Source: Bacteroidota bacterium
GTDB taxonomy: Bacteria; Bacteroidota; Bacteroidia; Chitinophagales; LD1
Length of the DNA: 64,000 nt
Reading direction: 5' to 3'
Assembly: GCA_016715625.1 (NCBI GenBank)
Contig: JADJZU010000013.1
Location: forward strand, 62,001-126,000
Position numbers and translations under genes: made by a program. Below are positions 53,166 through 61,639 of this stretch, piece by piece; the stretch's first letter is position 1, and every line of letters starts with the position of its first letter. A model generated the notes under the pieces. The model was not told the DNA's origin. It did not search any database and saw only the letters and a list, made by a program, of their open reading frames with translations.

Positions 53166-56100
53166 ATGAAGAAGAAATCCTTGAAATGGTCGCTCTGCCT
53201 GGCACTCAGCCTGGGTGGTGCTGCGCTCTTTGCGCGGGAGGATGTGAATCACCCTCCAAAAGGACCCAAAGCATCGTTTAAAGATCAAGCAGGTGATTGC
53301 ACCACGCCATCGGCCCAGTTTGACCTGGAGATAAACAACGTTCGTGCACGTATATTGACGGGCGGTGATGCTTGGTGGAATTTGTCGGAAGCCCGCTATG
53401 AAGTGCCGAAAAGTGACGGATCGGGGTTGCCCCTGAACGCTCTTTTTGCCGGTGCTATCTGGATTTCGGGTTTTGATGCCGGTGGAAACCTGAAGGTGGC
53501 TGCGCAGCGTTACCGCCAGGGGGGAGATGATTACTGGCCCGGTCCGGTGAGTAATGCTGGAACTGTAGACAAGGCAACCTGCAACAAGTATGACCGTTTC
53601 TTTAACGTGTTTGGAGCCAATATTGACAAGGCGCAAACTGCTTTTGCCGCCAAAGGCAATGCGACTACCGTAGCCGATATACCGAAAGATGTATTGGCAT
53701 GGCCGGGCAAGGGCAATCCTTACCTTTCCACCGATCCATCGCTGGTGGGAGAAACATTTATTGTGAACGATAACCTGGCTCCTTTCTTCGATTTTGACAA
53801 CAACGGAGAATACGACCCCACTAAAGGAGATTACCCATACATTCCTTGCGTGAATGGCGAAGCGGAGGCTTTTGCCGACCAAATGGTTTTCTGGGTATTT
53901 AACGATGTGGGTAATCAGCACTCCGAGTCAAGCGGACAGGCCATTGGTGTGCAGATTAACGCGCTGGCGTTTGCCTTCCAAACCACCGATGACATCAACA
54001 ACATGACATTCTACAAATATCAGATTGTCAATAAAACATCGAACCCGCTGTTTCAGACTTACATTACACAGTGGAGCGACCCGGATTTGGGCTGCTTCAG
54101 CAACGACCGTGTAGGTTGCGACACGACCCGCAGTTTGGGCATTGTTTACAACAACAACACCGATGCTGCTTGTAATGGTGTAGCCGGTTATGGCTCTGAG
54201 TTGCCTTTGATTGGTATCGACTTTTTTGAAGGTCCCATTGGTGACGACTCTACTCAGTTGGGCTTATCTTCTTTCGTTTACTTTACCAACGGAGCCAGCT
54301 TTGCTCAGTCTGACCCGGGTTCAGCCGCGCAATATCGCAATTACATGACCGGATTGTGGGCAGATGGAACTCCCTTTACCCAAGGCGGAACCGGATACAA
54401 CAGCGGTGGACCTCAAACTGAATTTATTTTCCCCGGAAACCCTGTAGACCCTAATCAATGGAGTGAAATGCAGCCATCGGTTGCTTCGCAATTACAGGCT
54501 GGTGACAGACGGATGGTGCAAACTTCGGGGCCTTTTACCCTGAAGCCCGGTGCATCGCAGTATGTTACCGTAGGGGTAGTGTTTGTGCAGCCTGCCGGTG
54601 GTGTAGGTGCTCCACCTAATTTTGAAACGACTATTGGCCCTGCTGATGATAAAGCACAGGCTTTGTTTAACACCTGTTTCAATCTGGTAGACGGACCGGA
54701 TGCGCCTACGCTGAACATTCGTGAGGCCAGCAATGAGTTGGTGATAAACCTGATTAACAGCCCAAGCTCCAATAACTTTGGCGAAGGTTACAACGAAGTG
54801 GATGGAAACATTGTAGCTAAAGTGAATAGTGTGTTGGGTGGCAACGGAGACTCTACTTATACTTTTGAAGGTTACAAACTGTATCAGGTAACCAGTTCCA
54901 AAGTATCGGCTACTGACCTTGAAGATCCTACCAAAGCACTCTTAGTAGCTCAGGTGGACGTAAAGAACGGTATCGCCAATATTGTGAACGTAGTGAAAGA
55001 TAATACGCTGGGCATGTTTGTTCCGGTGCTTAAGGTGGAAGGTAAAAATGAAGGAATCACCAATTCGTTCCGCATCACCGAAGACCTTTTTGCTACCGGT
55101 GCCAACAAGAAACTGGTGAACCACAAGACCTATTACTTTACTGCTATTGCATACGCTCACAACGACTGGAGAACTTACAACCAGAACAACCCTCAGCAGG
55201 ACGCCCAATTGACTCCTTATTTGCAGGGTAGAGGAAACTTTAAAATATACTCGGCCATACCACACATTGCCGACCCGCGCAACAACGGAACTGTGTTGAA
55301 CTCGGAGTGGGGTGAAGGAGTAGAAGTTAAGCGTATTGAAGGACAAGGTAACGGAGGAAATAACCTGAACCTTTCCCCGGAAACTATCGAGCGCATCATC
55401 GGTTCCGGATCTTACGCTTTCTCTGACACGTTGAATTATGTAAAAGGATTTGACCCAATAGGCTTTCAGGTAACCGACCCGATTTCACTTCGTGAAGCGG
55501 ATTTCGATTTGGATTTTGAGCAGGATTCTTTCTACACTGTGCAGGTTCGATTAATTAAAGGTACTTCCGATACATCCACCTTTACATATCAGAATATCAT
55601 TTCTGATTGGGCCAACAGCGTAGACTCACTGAATAAGTACCTTACACTAGGTCAAGGTTTCCGGGTAGACGCTGTATTGAACACATCCCTTGGTAACATT
55701 GGTAACAAATGGAAACTCACTGACCTGACCAATAATGTAACTATCCTTTCGGACAGATATAACGACCGCCCATACCAGCAGCAGATTTTTTATGTGGATG
55801 GCAATGGCGAACGTCAGGATTATGGTTTCAGCCTTAAACTGGGAACACCGGCACCTTATAGTACTATACCGGCCAATTACCCGCAAGCTTCAGGCATTAC
55901 CTTCCCGCGTAAATCGTACTCGGCTGGCGCTTCTTCCCTGACCTATCAGAACCCGCTGGAGCCATGGTTGAGTTTTGTGAAAGATGAAGGAACTGTAGAT
56001 GTAACCAACTGGATTCGCTCCGGAATTGACAAATACGACCCAACCGGAAACGGTGTTACCGGATCGGCTGGTGGTGTGTTCGATGATAACTGGTTTTATA

Positions 56101-57506
56101 CAGGTACTATCAGTGCAGTGCCTACCTATCCTGATTTTGTGTTCCAGGATTCCTCTAAGGAGTATGACAACTTTATAGATGGCACATGGGGGCCTTACTG
56201 CCTTACCGCCAACTATGCCAAACGCAATCTGGTGCAGGCTGATTTGGACGCTAACCGCCCACCATTTGTTTATGGACCCGGATTTAAATGGAGAAACTAT
56301 GGAACCTCCATACCACCACAAAACACGCTGGACAAATTGAGCAGCGTAGATATTGTAATTACACCTGATCGTTCTAAGTGGACTCGCTGTATCGTGTTTG
56401 AGACTGGAGAAGATGAAGGTATTAACCTTGGCAATGAGCTATTCCCAAGAAGCACCAATCCGAATTTGGCTAACAAAGGAGCTTTGAAAGGACAAATGCG
56501 GATGGCTATTTCGAAAGTACTGGATGCCAACGGCAATCTGGTAACTGATCCTACACTTTCTGATACCGGACGTTCCTACTTCCCGGGATATGCTATTAAT
56601 GTGGAAACCGGTGAGCGCCTGAATATTTGCTTTGGTGAGAGCTCTGACCAAGGTGACCAGAACGGTCGCGATATGCTTTGGAACCCAACCGATAAGGTGT
56701 TCAGCCCTATCAATTTCCCGGGGTCTGTGATACCAAGACTGCCCTATTTCGGTGGCAAGCATTTTATCTATGTGATGGATACCAAGTATGATGAGGGGGA
56801 AGCTGCGCAACGTCTGTTGTATGACAACTACGATAAAATTACCAACGTACAGGGCGGTTTGATACCAACTGTGATGCACGACTTTTATCGCTCGCTGATG
56901 TGGACCAGCATCCCTCACCTGACTCCGGGTTACGAGTTTGCTGCTGATGGCAACGGAGTGAAGTATATACCACCAGCCGAAGTAACCGTAAAACTCCGCG
57001 TAGAAAAACCATTCAACCGACAGTTTACCAACGCTACCGGTGCAGGTGATTCTCTGCCTCGTTATCAGTTTAGTACCAAAGGGCTTGGACCTAAAGACGG
57101 AGAAGCAACCGTGGCAAACGACGCCCTTGATTTGATACGCGTGGTGCCGAATCCATATCTGGCCTATTCTGCATACGAAACTGACCAGAACAGCAACAAG
57201 GTTAAAATCACTAACCTGCCCAACACTTGCAGTATTACTATCTATGCGACTGATGGTACCATTATTCGTAAACTGAGTCGTGCTATTGGTGTAGATCCGT
57301 CTACGCAAAAACGAGTAGAAATATCGGATGGTTCATCGGTAGATAAGGTGAATATTGACAATTCGATAGAGTGGGATATGAAGAATAACAAGGGCATTAC
57401 CATATCGAGCGGTATGTATCTGATTCATGTGGAGGCACCGGGTATTGGCGAACGCACTCTGAAATGGTTTGGCGCGTTGCGTCCGGCTGATACTTCAAAC
57501 TTCTAA
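53166..57506 (+). CDS. Giant secreted protein with T9SS type A-like C-terminus
   Basis: The 1446-residue protein opens with a signal peptide (MKKKSLKWSLCLALSLGGAALFA-R). The body has many beta-rich segments without a known catalytic motif (WWNLSEARYEVPKSDGSG, GAIWISGFDAGGN, KYQIVNKTSNPLFQTYITQW, DPIGFQVTDP). The last 125 residues resemble a T9SS type A/FlgD-like sorting domain: VVPNPYLAYSAYE, NLPNTCSITIYATDGTIIRKL, IEWDMKNNKGITISSGMYLIHV. It is likely exported by the T9SS as a surface or extracellular protein, and sits between the TonB receptor and the PorV-like gene. I do not recognise the passenger function. Confidence 0.85.
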   Translation: MKKKSLKWSLCLALSLGGAALFAREDVNHPPKGPKASFKDQAGDCTTPSAQFDLEINNVRARILTGGDAWWNLSEARYEVPKSDGSGLPLNALFAGAIWISGFDAGGNLKVAAQRYRQGGDDYWPGPVSNAGTVDKATCNKYDRFFNVFGANIDKAQTAFAAKGNATTVADIPKDVLAWPGKGNPYLSTDPSLVGETFIVNDNLAPFFDFDNNGEYDPTKGDYPYIPCVNGEAEAFADQMVFWVFNDVGNQHSESSGQAIGVQINALAFAFQTTDDINNMTFYKYQIVNKTSNPLFQTYITQWSDPDLGCFSNDRVGCDTTRSLGIVYNNNTDAACNGVAGYGSELPLIGIDFFEGPIGDDSTQLGLSSFVYFTNGASFAQSDPGSAAQYRNYMTGLWADGTPFTQGGTGYNSGGPQTEFIFPGNPVDPNQWSEMQPSVASQLQAGDRRMVQTSGPFTLKPGASQYVTVGVVFVQPAGGVGAPPNFETTIGPADDKAQALFNTCFNLVDGPDAPTLNIREASNELVINLINSPSSNNFGEGYNEVDGNIVAKVNSVLGGNGDSTYTFEGYKLYQVTSSKVSATDLEDPTKALLVAQVDVKNGIANIVNVVKDNTLGMFVPVLKVEGKNEGITNSFRITEDLFATGANKKLVNHKTYYFTAIAYAHNDWRTYNQNNPQQDAQLTPYLQGRGNFKIYSAIPHIADPRNNGTVLNSEWGEGVEVKRIEGQGNGGNNLNLSPETIERIIGSGSYAFSDTLNYVKGFDPIGFQVTDPISLREADFDLDFEQDSFYTVQVRLIKGTSDTSTFTYQNIISDWANSVDSLNKYLTLGQGFRVDAVLNTSLGNIGNKWKLTDLTNNVTILSDRYNDRPYQQQIFYVDGNGERQDYGFSLKLGTPAPYSTIPANYPQASGITFPRKSYSAGASSLTYQNPLEPWLSFVKDEGTVDVTNWIRSGIDKYDPTGNGVTGSAGGVFDDNWFYTGTISAVPTYPDFVFQDSSKEYDNFIDGTWGPYCLTANYAKRNLVQADLDANRPPFVYGPGFKWRNYGTSIPPQNTLDKLSSVDIVITPDRSKWTRCIVFETGEDEGINLGNELFPRSTNPNLANKGALKGQMRMAISKVLDANGNLVTDPTLSDTGRSYFPGYAINVETGERLNICFGESSDQGDQNGRDMLWNPTDKVFSPINFPGSVIPRLPYFGGKHFIYVMDTKYDEGEAAQRLLYDNYDKITNVQGGLIPTVMHDFYRSLMWTSIPHLTPGYEFAADGNGVKYIPPAEVTVKLRVEKPFNRQFTNATGAGDSLPRYQFSTKGLGPKDGEATVANDALDLIRVVPNPYLAYSAYETDQNSNKVKITNLPNTCSITIYATDGTIIRKLSRAIGVDPSTQKRVEISDGSSVDKVNIDNSIEWDMKNNKGITISSGMYLIHVEAPGIGERTLKWFGALRPADTSNF

Positions 57507-57518
57507 ACAATAAATACT

Positions 57519-57548
57519 GTTGGAATGGGACCTTGGTCCCATTCCAAC
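57519..57548 (+). promoter_or_regulatory. Perfect 14-bp hairpin between cargo and PorV-like genes
   Basis: The arms GTTGGAATGGGACC (57519-57532) and GGTCCCATTCCAAC (57535-57548) are perfectly complementary around a TT loop. No T run follows, so it does not look like a terminator. It may protect the upstream mRNA or set the ratio of the two gene products. Confidence 0.7.
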
Positions 57549-57594
57549 ACAGTCAAGAGAAACAGTAAATTTCATATAGACTAAATTCAAGATT

Positions 57595-58683
57595 ATGAAG
57601 AGAATATTTACCACACTGATACTCGCTCTGGGAGCTTCTGCAAGCGTATTTGCGGGCAACCCTGACAGACGCGGAGAAGCCGGTGCATACGAACTGTTGA
57701 TGAACGGTTGGGCACGTTCTTCAGGATTCTGGAGCATGAACTCGGCTAACGTCCGTGGTTTGGAGAGTGAGCGCACAAACGTGGCCGGATTAGCCTCTGT
57801 TCGCAGAACGGAAGTGGTGGGCGCTTATACACTTTGGATGCAAGGTTCGGGTGTGGGGCTCGTTCATGCCGGTGTGGCGCAGGGTTTTAAAGATAACACT
57901 GTGGCTTTGTCTTTTCAGGCATTAAACTTTGGTCTGATTGAACGCACTACTACCGAAAGTCCGGAAGGTGGATTGGGGACCTATCGCCCTTCTTTCTTAA
58001 ATATTGGAGTGTCTTACGCTCGTAACTTTTCGAATAGCATCAAAGGCGGTATCACGCTCCGAATGATCAGTGAGTCATTGGGTAATTTGAATGCCTTCGG
58101 CTTTTGTGTAGATGCCGGTTTGCAGTACGTTACCGGCCCTAAAGACAATATTCACTTTGGGGTGTCGCTCAGAAACGTGGGCACGCCAATGCGTTTTAGA
58201 GGCGATGCACTTTCTAACACCGTTTCTATTGTGTCTTCTACCAATTACCAGTTGACCGTAGAAAACAAATCCAATAAATTTGAATTGCCTACCCAGTTAA
58301 ATATCGGTGCCGCTTATGATTTTTGGATTGGTAAAAAGAAAGAGGTGTCTCCAAAGGTCTATAAGCAAGATTACCGTATTACTGCTGTTGCGAACTTTAC
58401 ATCTAACGCCTTCGGCAGCGATAACTATGGGTTGGGACTTGAATTTGGCTGGAAAGAAATGTTGATGCTGCGTGCTGCTTACCGTATCGAAGGCGGGATG
58501 TTTAAAAAAGAAACTCGTTTCAACGTATATAACGGGCTCAGTGCCGGATTCACTTTTGATGCGCCATTGAAAAAGAATGTGGAAGAAGGAAAGTCATCGC
58601 CACGTTTGGGTATTGATTATTCGTTCCGTATGACACAGCCTTACAACGGCACCCATAGCATGGGTTTGCGTTTTTCTCTCTAA
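57595..58683 (+). CDS. PorV/PorQ family outer-membrane protein
   Basis: The 362-residue protein has a signal peptide (MKRIFTTLILALGASASVFA-G) and the beta-barrel pattern of PorV/PorQ: SGFWSMNSANVRGLESERTNVAGLASV after the signal, GGITLRMISESLGNL, DAGLQYVTGPKDNIHFGVSLRNVG, and an ending MGLRFSL. PorV binds T9SS cargo at the translocon and passes it to the attachment complex. Its position behind the giant cargo gene implies a dedicated partner. A transcription-stalling hairpin precedes it. It is close to, but not certainly, the main PorV. Confidence 0.85.
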   Translation: MKRIFTTLILALGASASVFAGNPDRRGEAGAYELLMNGWARSSGFWSMNSANVRGLESERTNVAGLASVRRTEVVGAYTLWMQGSGVGLVHAGVAQGFKDNTVALSFQALNFGLIERTTTESPEGGLGTYRPSFLNIGVSYARNFSNSIKGGITLRMISESLGNLNAFGFCVDAGLQYVTGPKDNIHFGVSLRNVGTPMRFRGDALSNTVSIVSSTNYQLTVENKSNKFELPTQLNIGAAYDFWIGKKKEVSPKVYKQDYRITAVANFTSNAFGSDNYGLGLEFGWKEMLMLRAAYRIEGGMFKKETRFNVYNGLSAGFTFDAPLKKNVEEGKSSPRLGIDYSFRMTQPYNGTHSMGLRFSL

Positions 58684-58705
58684 AAACTACTTTCGTTTAA
58701 CCTTA

Positions 58706-58740
58706 TACAAGGCGCTCTTTATGGGCGTCTTTGTTTTTGA
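58706..58740 (+). terminator. Possible terminator after the PorV-like gene
   Basis: An imperfect hairpin around ACAAGGCGCTCTTTATG and GGGCGTCTTTGT is followed by a T run. It lies between the PorV-like gene and greA. Confidence 0.45.
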
Positions 58741-58791
58741 TAGTGCAGAAAGCACACCGCTTTATTTTTAAAACAGAAAAAGATTATTGCT

Positions 58792-59265
58792 ATGTCCGAC
58801 ATTTTTTACATGACCAAAGAAGGTCTGGAGAAGTTGAATGAAGAGGTTAAGTATTTAAAGAATGTAAAGCGTAAGGAAATCGCTAAAGCTATAGCCGAAG
58901 CGCGCGAGAAAGGTGATTTGAGCGAAAACGCTGAATACCATGCAGCGAAAGAAGAGCAGGGCCACTTAGAGGCGAAAATATCGGAAATGGAAACGAAGCT
59001 TTCGAATGCAAGGCTGGTGGATGAAAGTAAGCTGGATGCCAGTAAAGTGGGAATACTGAGCACTGTGGAAGTATTGAATAAGCGTTCTAACAAGGTGATG
59101 AATTTTACGTTGGTGAGTGAAGCAGAAGCCAACTTAAAAGAGAATAAACTATCGGTGACTTCGCCCATCGGCAAGGCATTGATGGGTAAAGGGGTGGGCG
59201 ATAAAGTGAAAGCACTGACCCCCGGTGGCGAAATTGAATTTGAGATTCTTAAAACAGGAATATAA
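58792..59265 (+). CDS. greA: Transcription elongation factor GreA
   Basis: The 157-residue protein has the N-terminal coiled coil with its acidic tip (MTKEGLEKLNEEVKYLKN, REKGDLSENAEYHAAKEEQGHLE, where the DLSENAEY tip contacts the polymerase active site). The C-terminal FKBP-like domain follows (SPIGKALMGKGVGDKVKALTPGGEIEFEIL). GreA makes RNA polymerase cleave and restart stalled transcripts. The HIT gene begins 4 bases after its stop, so the two are co-transcribed. Confidence 0.97.
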   Translation: MSDIFYMTKEGLEKLNEEVKYLKNVKRKEIAKAIAEAREKGDLSENAEYHAAKEEQGHLEAKISEMETKLSNARLVDESKLDASKVGILSTVEVLNKRSNKVMNFTLVSEAEANLKENKLSVTSPIGKALMGKGVGDKVKALTPGGEIEFEILKTGI

Positions 59266-59269
59266 TCCG

Positions 59270-59671
59270 ATGCCATCTGTTTTCAGCAAAATAATTAATG
59301 GAGAAATACCCTGCTACAAGATAGCTGAGGATGAACGTTTTTTCGCTTTTTTGGATATATCTCCCTTAGCAATTGGCCACACATTAGTCGTGCCAAAAAA
59401 AGAAGTGGATTACATTTTTGATGTAGAGGATGAACTTCTGGCCGGTATGATGGTGTTTGCCAAAAAAGTGGCTTTGGCCATAGGTAAATCGGTGCCCTGC
59501 AAAAGAATAGGAGTGGCCGTTATAGGGTTAGAAGTGCCTCACGCACATGTTCATTTAGTCCCTTTGCAGCAGATTAGCGATATAGATTTCAGCAGACCTA
59601 AACTAATAACAGATCCTGAAAAGATGAAATTTTTAGCTGAGAAGATAAGTCATGCTTACCTGTATGGGTAG
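59270..59671 (+). CDS. HIT family nucleotide hydrolase
   Basis: The ATG at 59270 gives MPSVFSKIINGEIPCYKI and 133 residues; a longer frame reading back into greA is not needed. The HIT motif HAHVHLVP is at residues 91-98, with the catalytic His in the middle, and LDISPLAIGHTLVVPKKEV matches the family. HIT enzymes hydrolyse AMP- or ADP-linked nucleotides (Hint-like). It follows greA by 4 bases in the same direction, a frequent Bacteroidota arrangement. Confidence 0.94.
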   Translation: MPSVFSKIINGEIPCYKIAEDERFFAFLDISPLAIGHTLVVPKKEVDYIFDVEDELLAGMMVFAKKVALAIGKSVPCKRIGVAVIGLEVPHAHVHLVPLQQISDIDFSRPKLITDPEKMKFLAEKISHAYLYG

Positions 59672-59794
59672 TTTTGTCATTTATAGTCAACAAGGTTGTC
59701 TATAATTTAGAACTAAAATATTGCGCTGGTTTTAGTTATTCCAATGAGGGGTTTATTGGCACTTTATTTGTAATATTATTTACAGAATAAGGTT

Positions 59795-61612
59795 ATGCAA
59801 AAACTTGTACTATCCATATTACTATGCGTTGTTTTAACTGCCCATGCTCAAAACGAGTTTTACAATCAGGGAGCTGATATTTACATCCAAAAGGGAGCCC
59901 TTATCCATGTGCAGGGTGAGCTAATAAACAACGATGGCCCCGGCAATGGTTCCATTAACAACGATGGTATCATTGAAGTAAAGGGCGACTTTGATAACCA
60001 AATCGGTGCTGATTTAAAAGTGCATACCGACAATACAAGCACCGACCGGGCAGTTAAGTTTGTAGGCTCCGGCAAACAACTCATTAAAGGAAGCCTTATG
60101 GGAACTGGCACATCCTCTTTTTATAATCTTGTTATAGATAAGGCTGCAGCTTCCGATTCTGTAGAAATGCAGGCTAATGTGCTTATAGAAGGCGGTTTGA
60201 TTTTCGGGAATACAACAAATGCCACGCATAATCCATCAAATGCGTGGACCAACAATAATTTGAAAGGATTACTTAAAACTTATACATCCACGACTGAATA
60301 TTTACTCGATATTCAAAATGGAGCTATAGGAGCTATTGCGGGTTATCCCACCCTTACCATGAACGGAAATCCTGGCAGCGGCTTTGTTGTTACCCGCGGA
60401 AATAAAGGTTCTGCCAACGGTGGCTTGCAGCGCAGGGTAAACAGCAATGCAGCCTATGTATTCCCTATCGGCACAGAGGTAAATGGTTATAACGCTGTGA
60501 GTCTTAATTTTTCGGCACAGGCAGCCGGAAATATAAAAGGTAAATTTTGCGACAACAGTGGTTTTGTTGGTCAGATATCTCAGTTCTGCAACGGATGCAT
60601 CCAGTCAGCTTCCAACCCCAATCCAGGCTATGGACCCGACAACTCAGGCTACAACAGATACTATACTTCTAACCCCTGCAATTCAGGAGTACCGCAATGG
60701 TTTATATTGGAAGGTGATGCTATACAAAACCACGGATACTGGAGTTTTGAATCAAGTAACAGCGGATACACTTACACTATTGAAACATTCCCAAACCAGT
60801 TTGGTATGCTGGGCAATGCCACAGACACTTGGAGAACTCTTAAATATGCTTCAGATTACAGCGATGATCCTTCAGATCCGTCAGATGACTGGCGCACGCA
60901 AATTGAGTCCAGTATTTCCAGCTTAAACGATTTGCTTCTTTATTCGCTGAATACAGGGACGGGTTGTTACACCGGTAACGGTGTGCCTGGTGGTGTATAT
61001 TCTAATTTTTCTCACTTTGCTCTTTTTAAATCAAAGATAAACAATGCTCTACCGGTAGAACTTATCTATCTGGAGGCTAATGGTATTGATAATGAATACA
61101 TCAAAATTAGCTGGGCAACGGCTATTGAAATAAATAATGCTGGATTTGAAGTGCAGCGCAGCACCGATGGAATTAACTTCACTAACATTGGCTGGGTAGC
61201 AGGAAGCAACAACTCTACCACTACGAACACTTACTTTTATGACGATGTTAATGTAGTGCCTAACGTTATATATTATTATAGGCTGCGTCAAGTTGATAAT
61301 GACGGACAGAGCGAGCAGACCAATATTGTATCGGCTATGGTTACCGCGGGTGAAGTGTTTACCATCAGCGAGTTCATACCTAACCCTTCTATTAATCTAA
61401 CCAAACTTGTGTTTACTGCCAGCATATCACAAAATGTAGAAATCAAAATTTTTGATGTATTGGGGCGAATTGTTTCAGAAACTAAGGCTCAATTGCAGCC
61501 CGGGCAAACAGTTATAGGTTTTGAAAGCAACGAGTTAGCAGCAGGCAATTATACTGCCGCCATCAGCAATGGCAATCAAGTTTATAACAGAAGATTAAAT
61601 ATTATGAAATAA
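59795..61612 (+). CDS. Secreted protein with T9SS type A sorting domain
   Basis: The 605-residue protein has a signal peptide (MQKLVLSILLCVVLTAHA-QN). The passenger begins with Asn/Gly-rich beta repeats (YIQKGALIHVQGELINNDG, IEVKGDFDNQIG). A middle region carries conserved aromatic and Cys residues (FCNGCIQSASN, CYTGNG). A fibronectin-like strand region follows (VELIYLEANGIDNEYIKISWATAIEINNAGFEVQRSTDG). The C-terminus is a type A domain: SEFIPNPSINLTKLVFTA, KIFDVLGRIVSE, LAAGNYTAAIS and RRLNIMK. It is exported by the T9SS. Passenger function unknown. Confidence 0.9.
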   Translation: MQKLVLSILLCVVLTAHAQNEFYNQGADIYIQKGALIHVQGELINNDGPGNGSINNDGIIEVKGDFDNQIGADLKVHTDNTSTDRAVKFVGSGKQLIKGSLMGTGTSSFYNLVIDKAAASDSVEMQANVLIEGGLIFGNTTNATHNPSNAWTNNNLKGLLKTYTSTTEYLLDIQNGAIGAIAGYPTLTMNGNPGSGFVVTRGNKGSANGGLQRRVNSNAAYVFPIGTEVNGYNAVSLNFSAQAAGNIKGKFCDNSGFVGQISQFCNGCIQSASNPNPGYGPDNSGYNRYYTSNPCNSGVPQWFILEGDAIQNHGYWSFESSNSGYTYTIETFPNQFGMLGNATDTWRTLKYASDYSDDPSDPSDDWRTQIESSISSLNDLLLYSLNTGTGCYTGNGVPGGVYSNFSHFALFKSKINNALPVELIYLEANGIDNEYIKISWATAIEINNAGFEVQRSTDGINFTNIGWVAGSNNSTTTNTYFYDDVNVVPNVIYYYRLRQVDNDGQSEQTNIVSAMVTAGEVFTISEFIPNPSINLTKLVFTASISQNVEIKIFDVLGRIVSETKAQLQPGQTVIGFESNELAAGNYTAAISNGNQVYNRRLNIMK

Positions 61613-61639
61613 AATCTCGCGTTAATTTATAACAATAAA

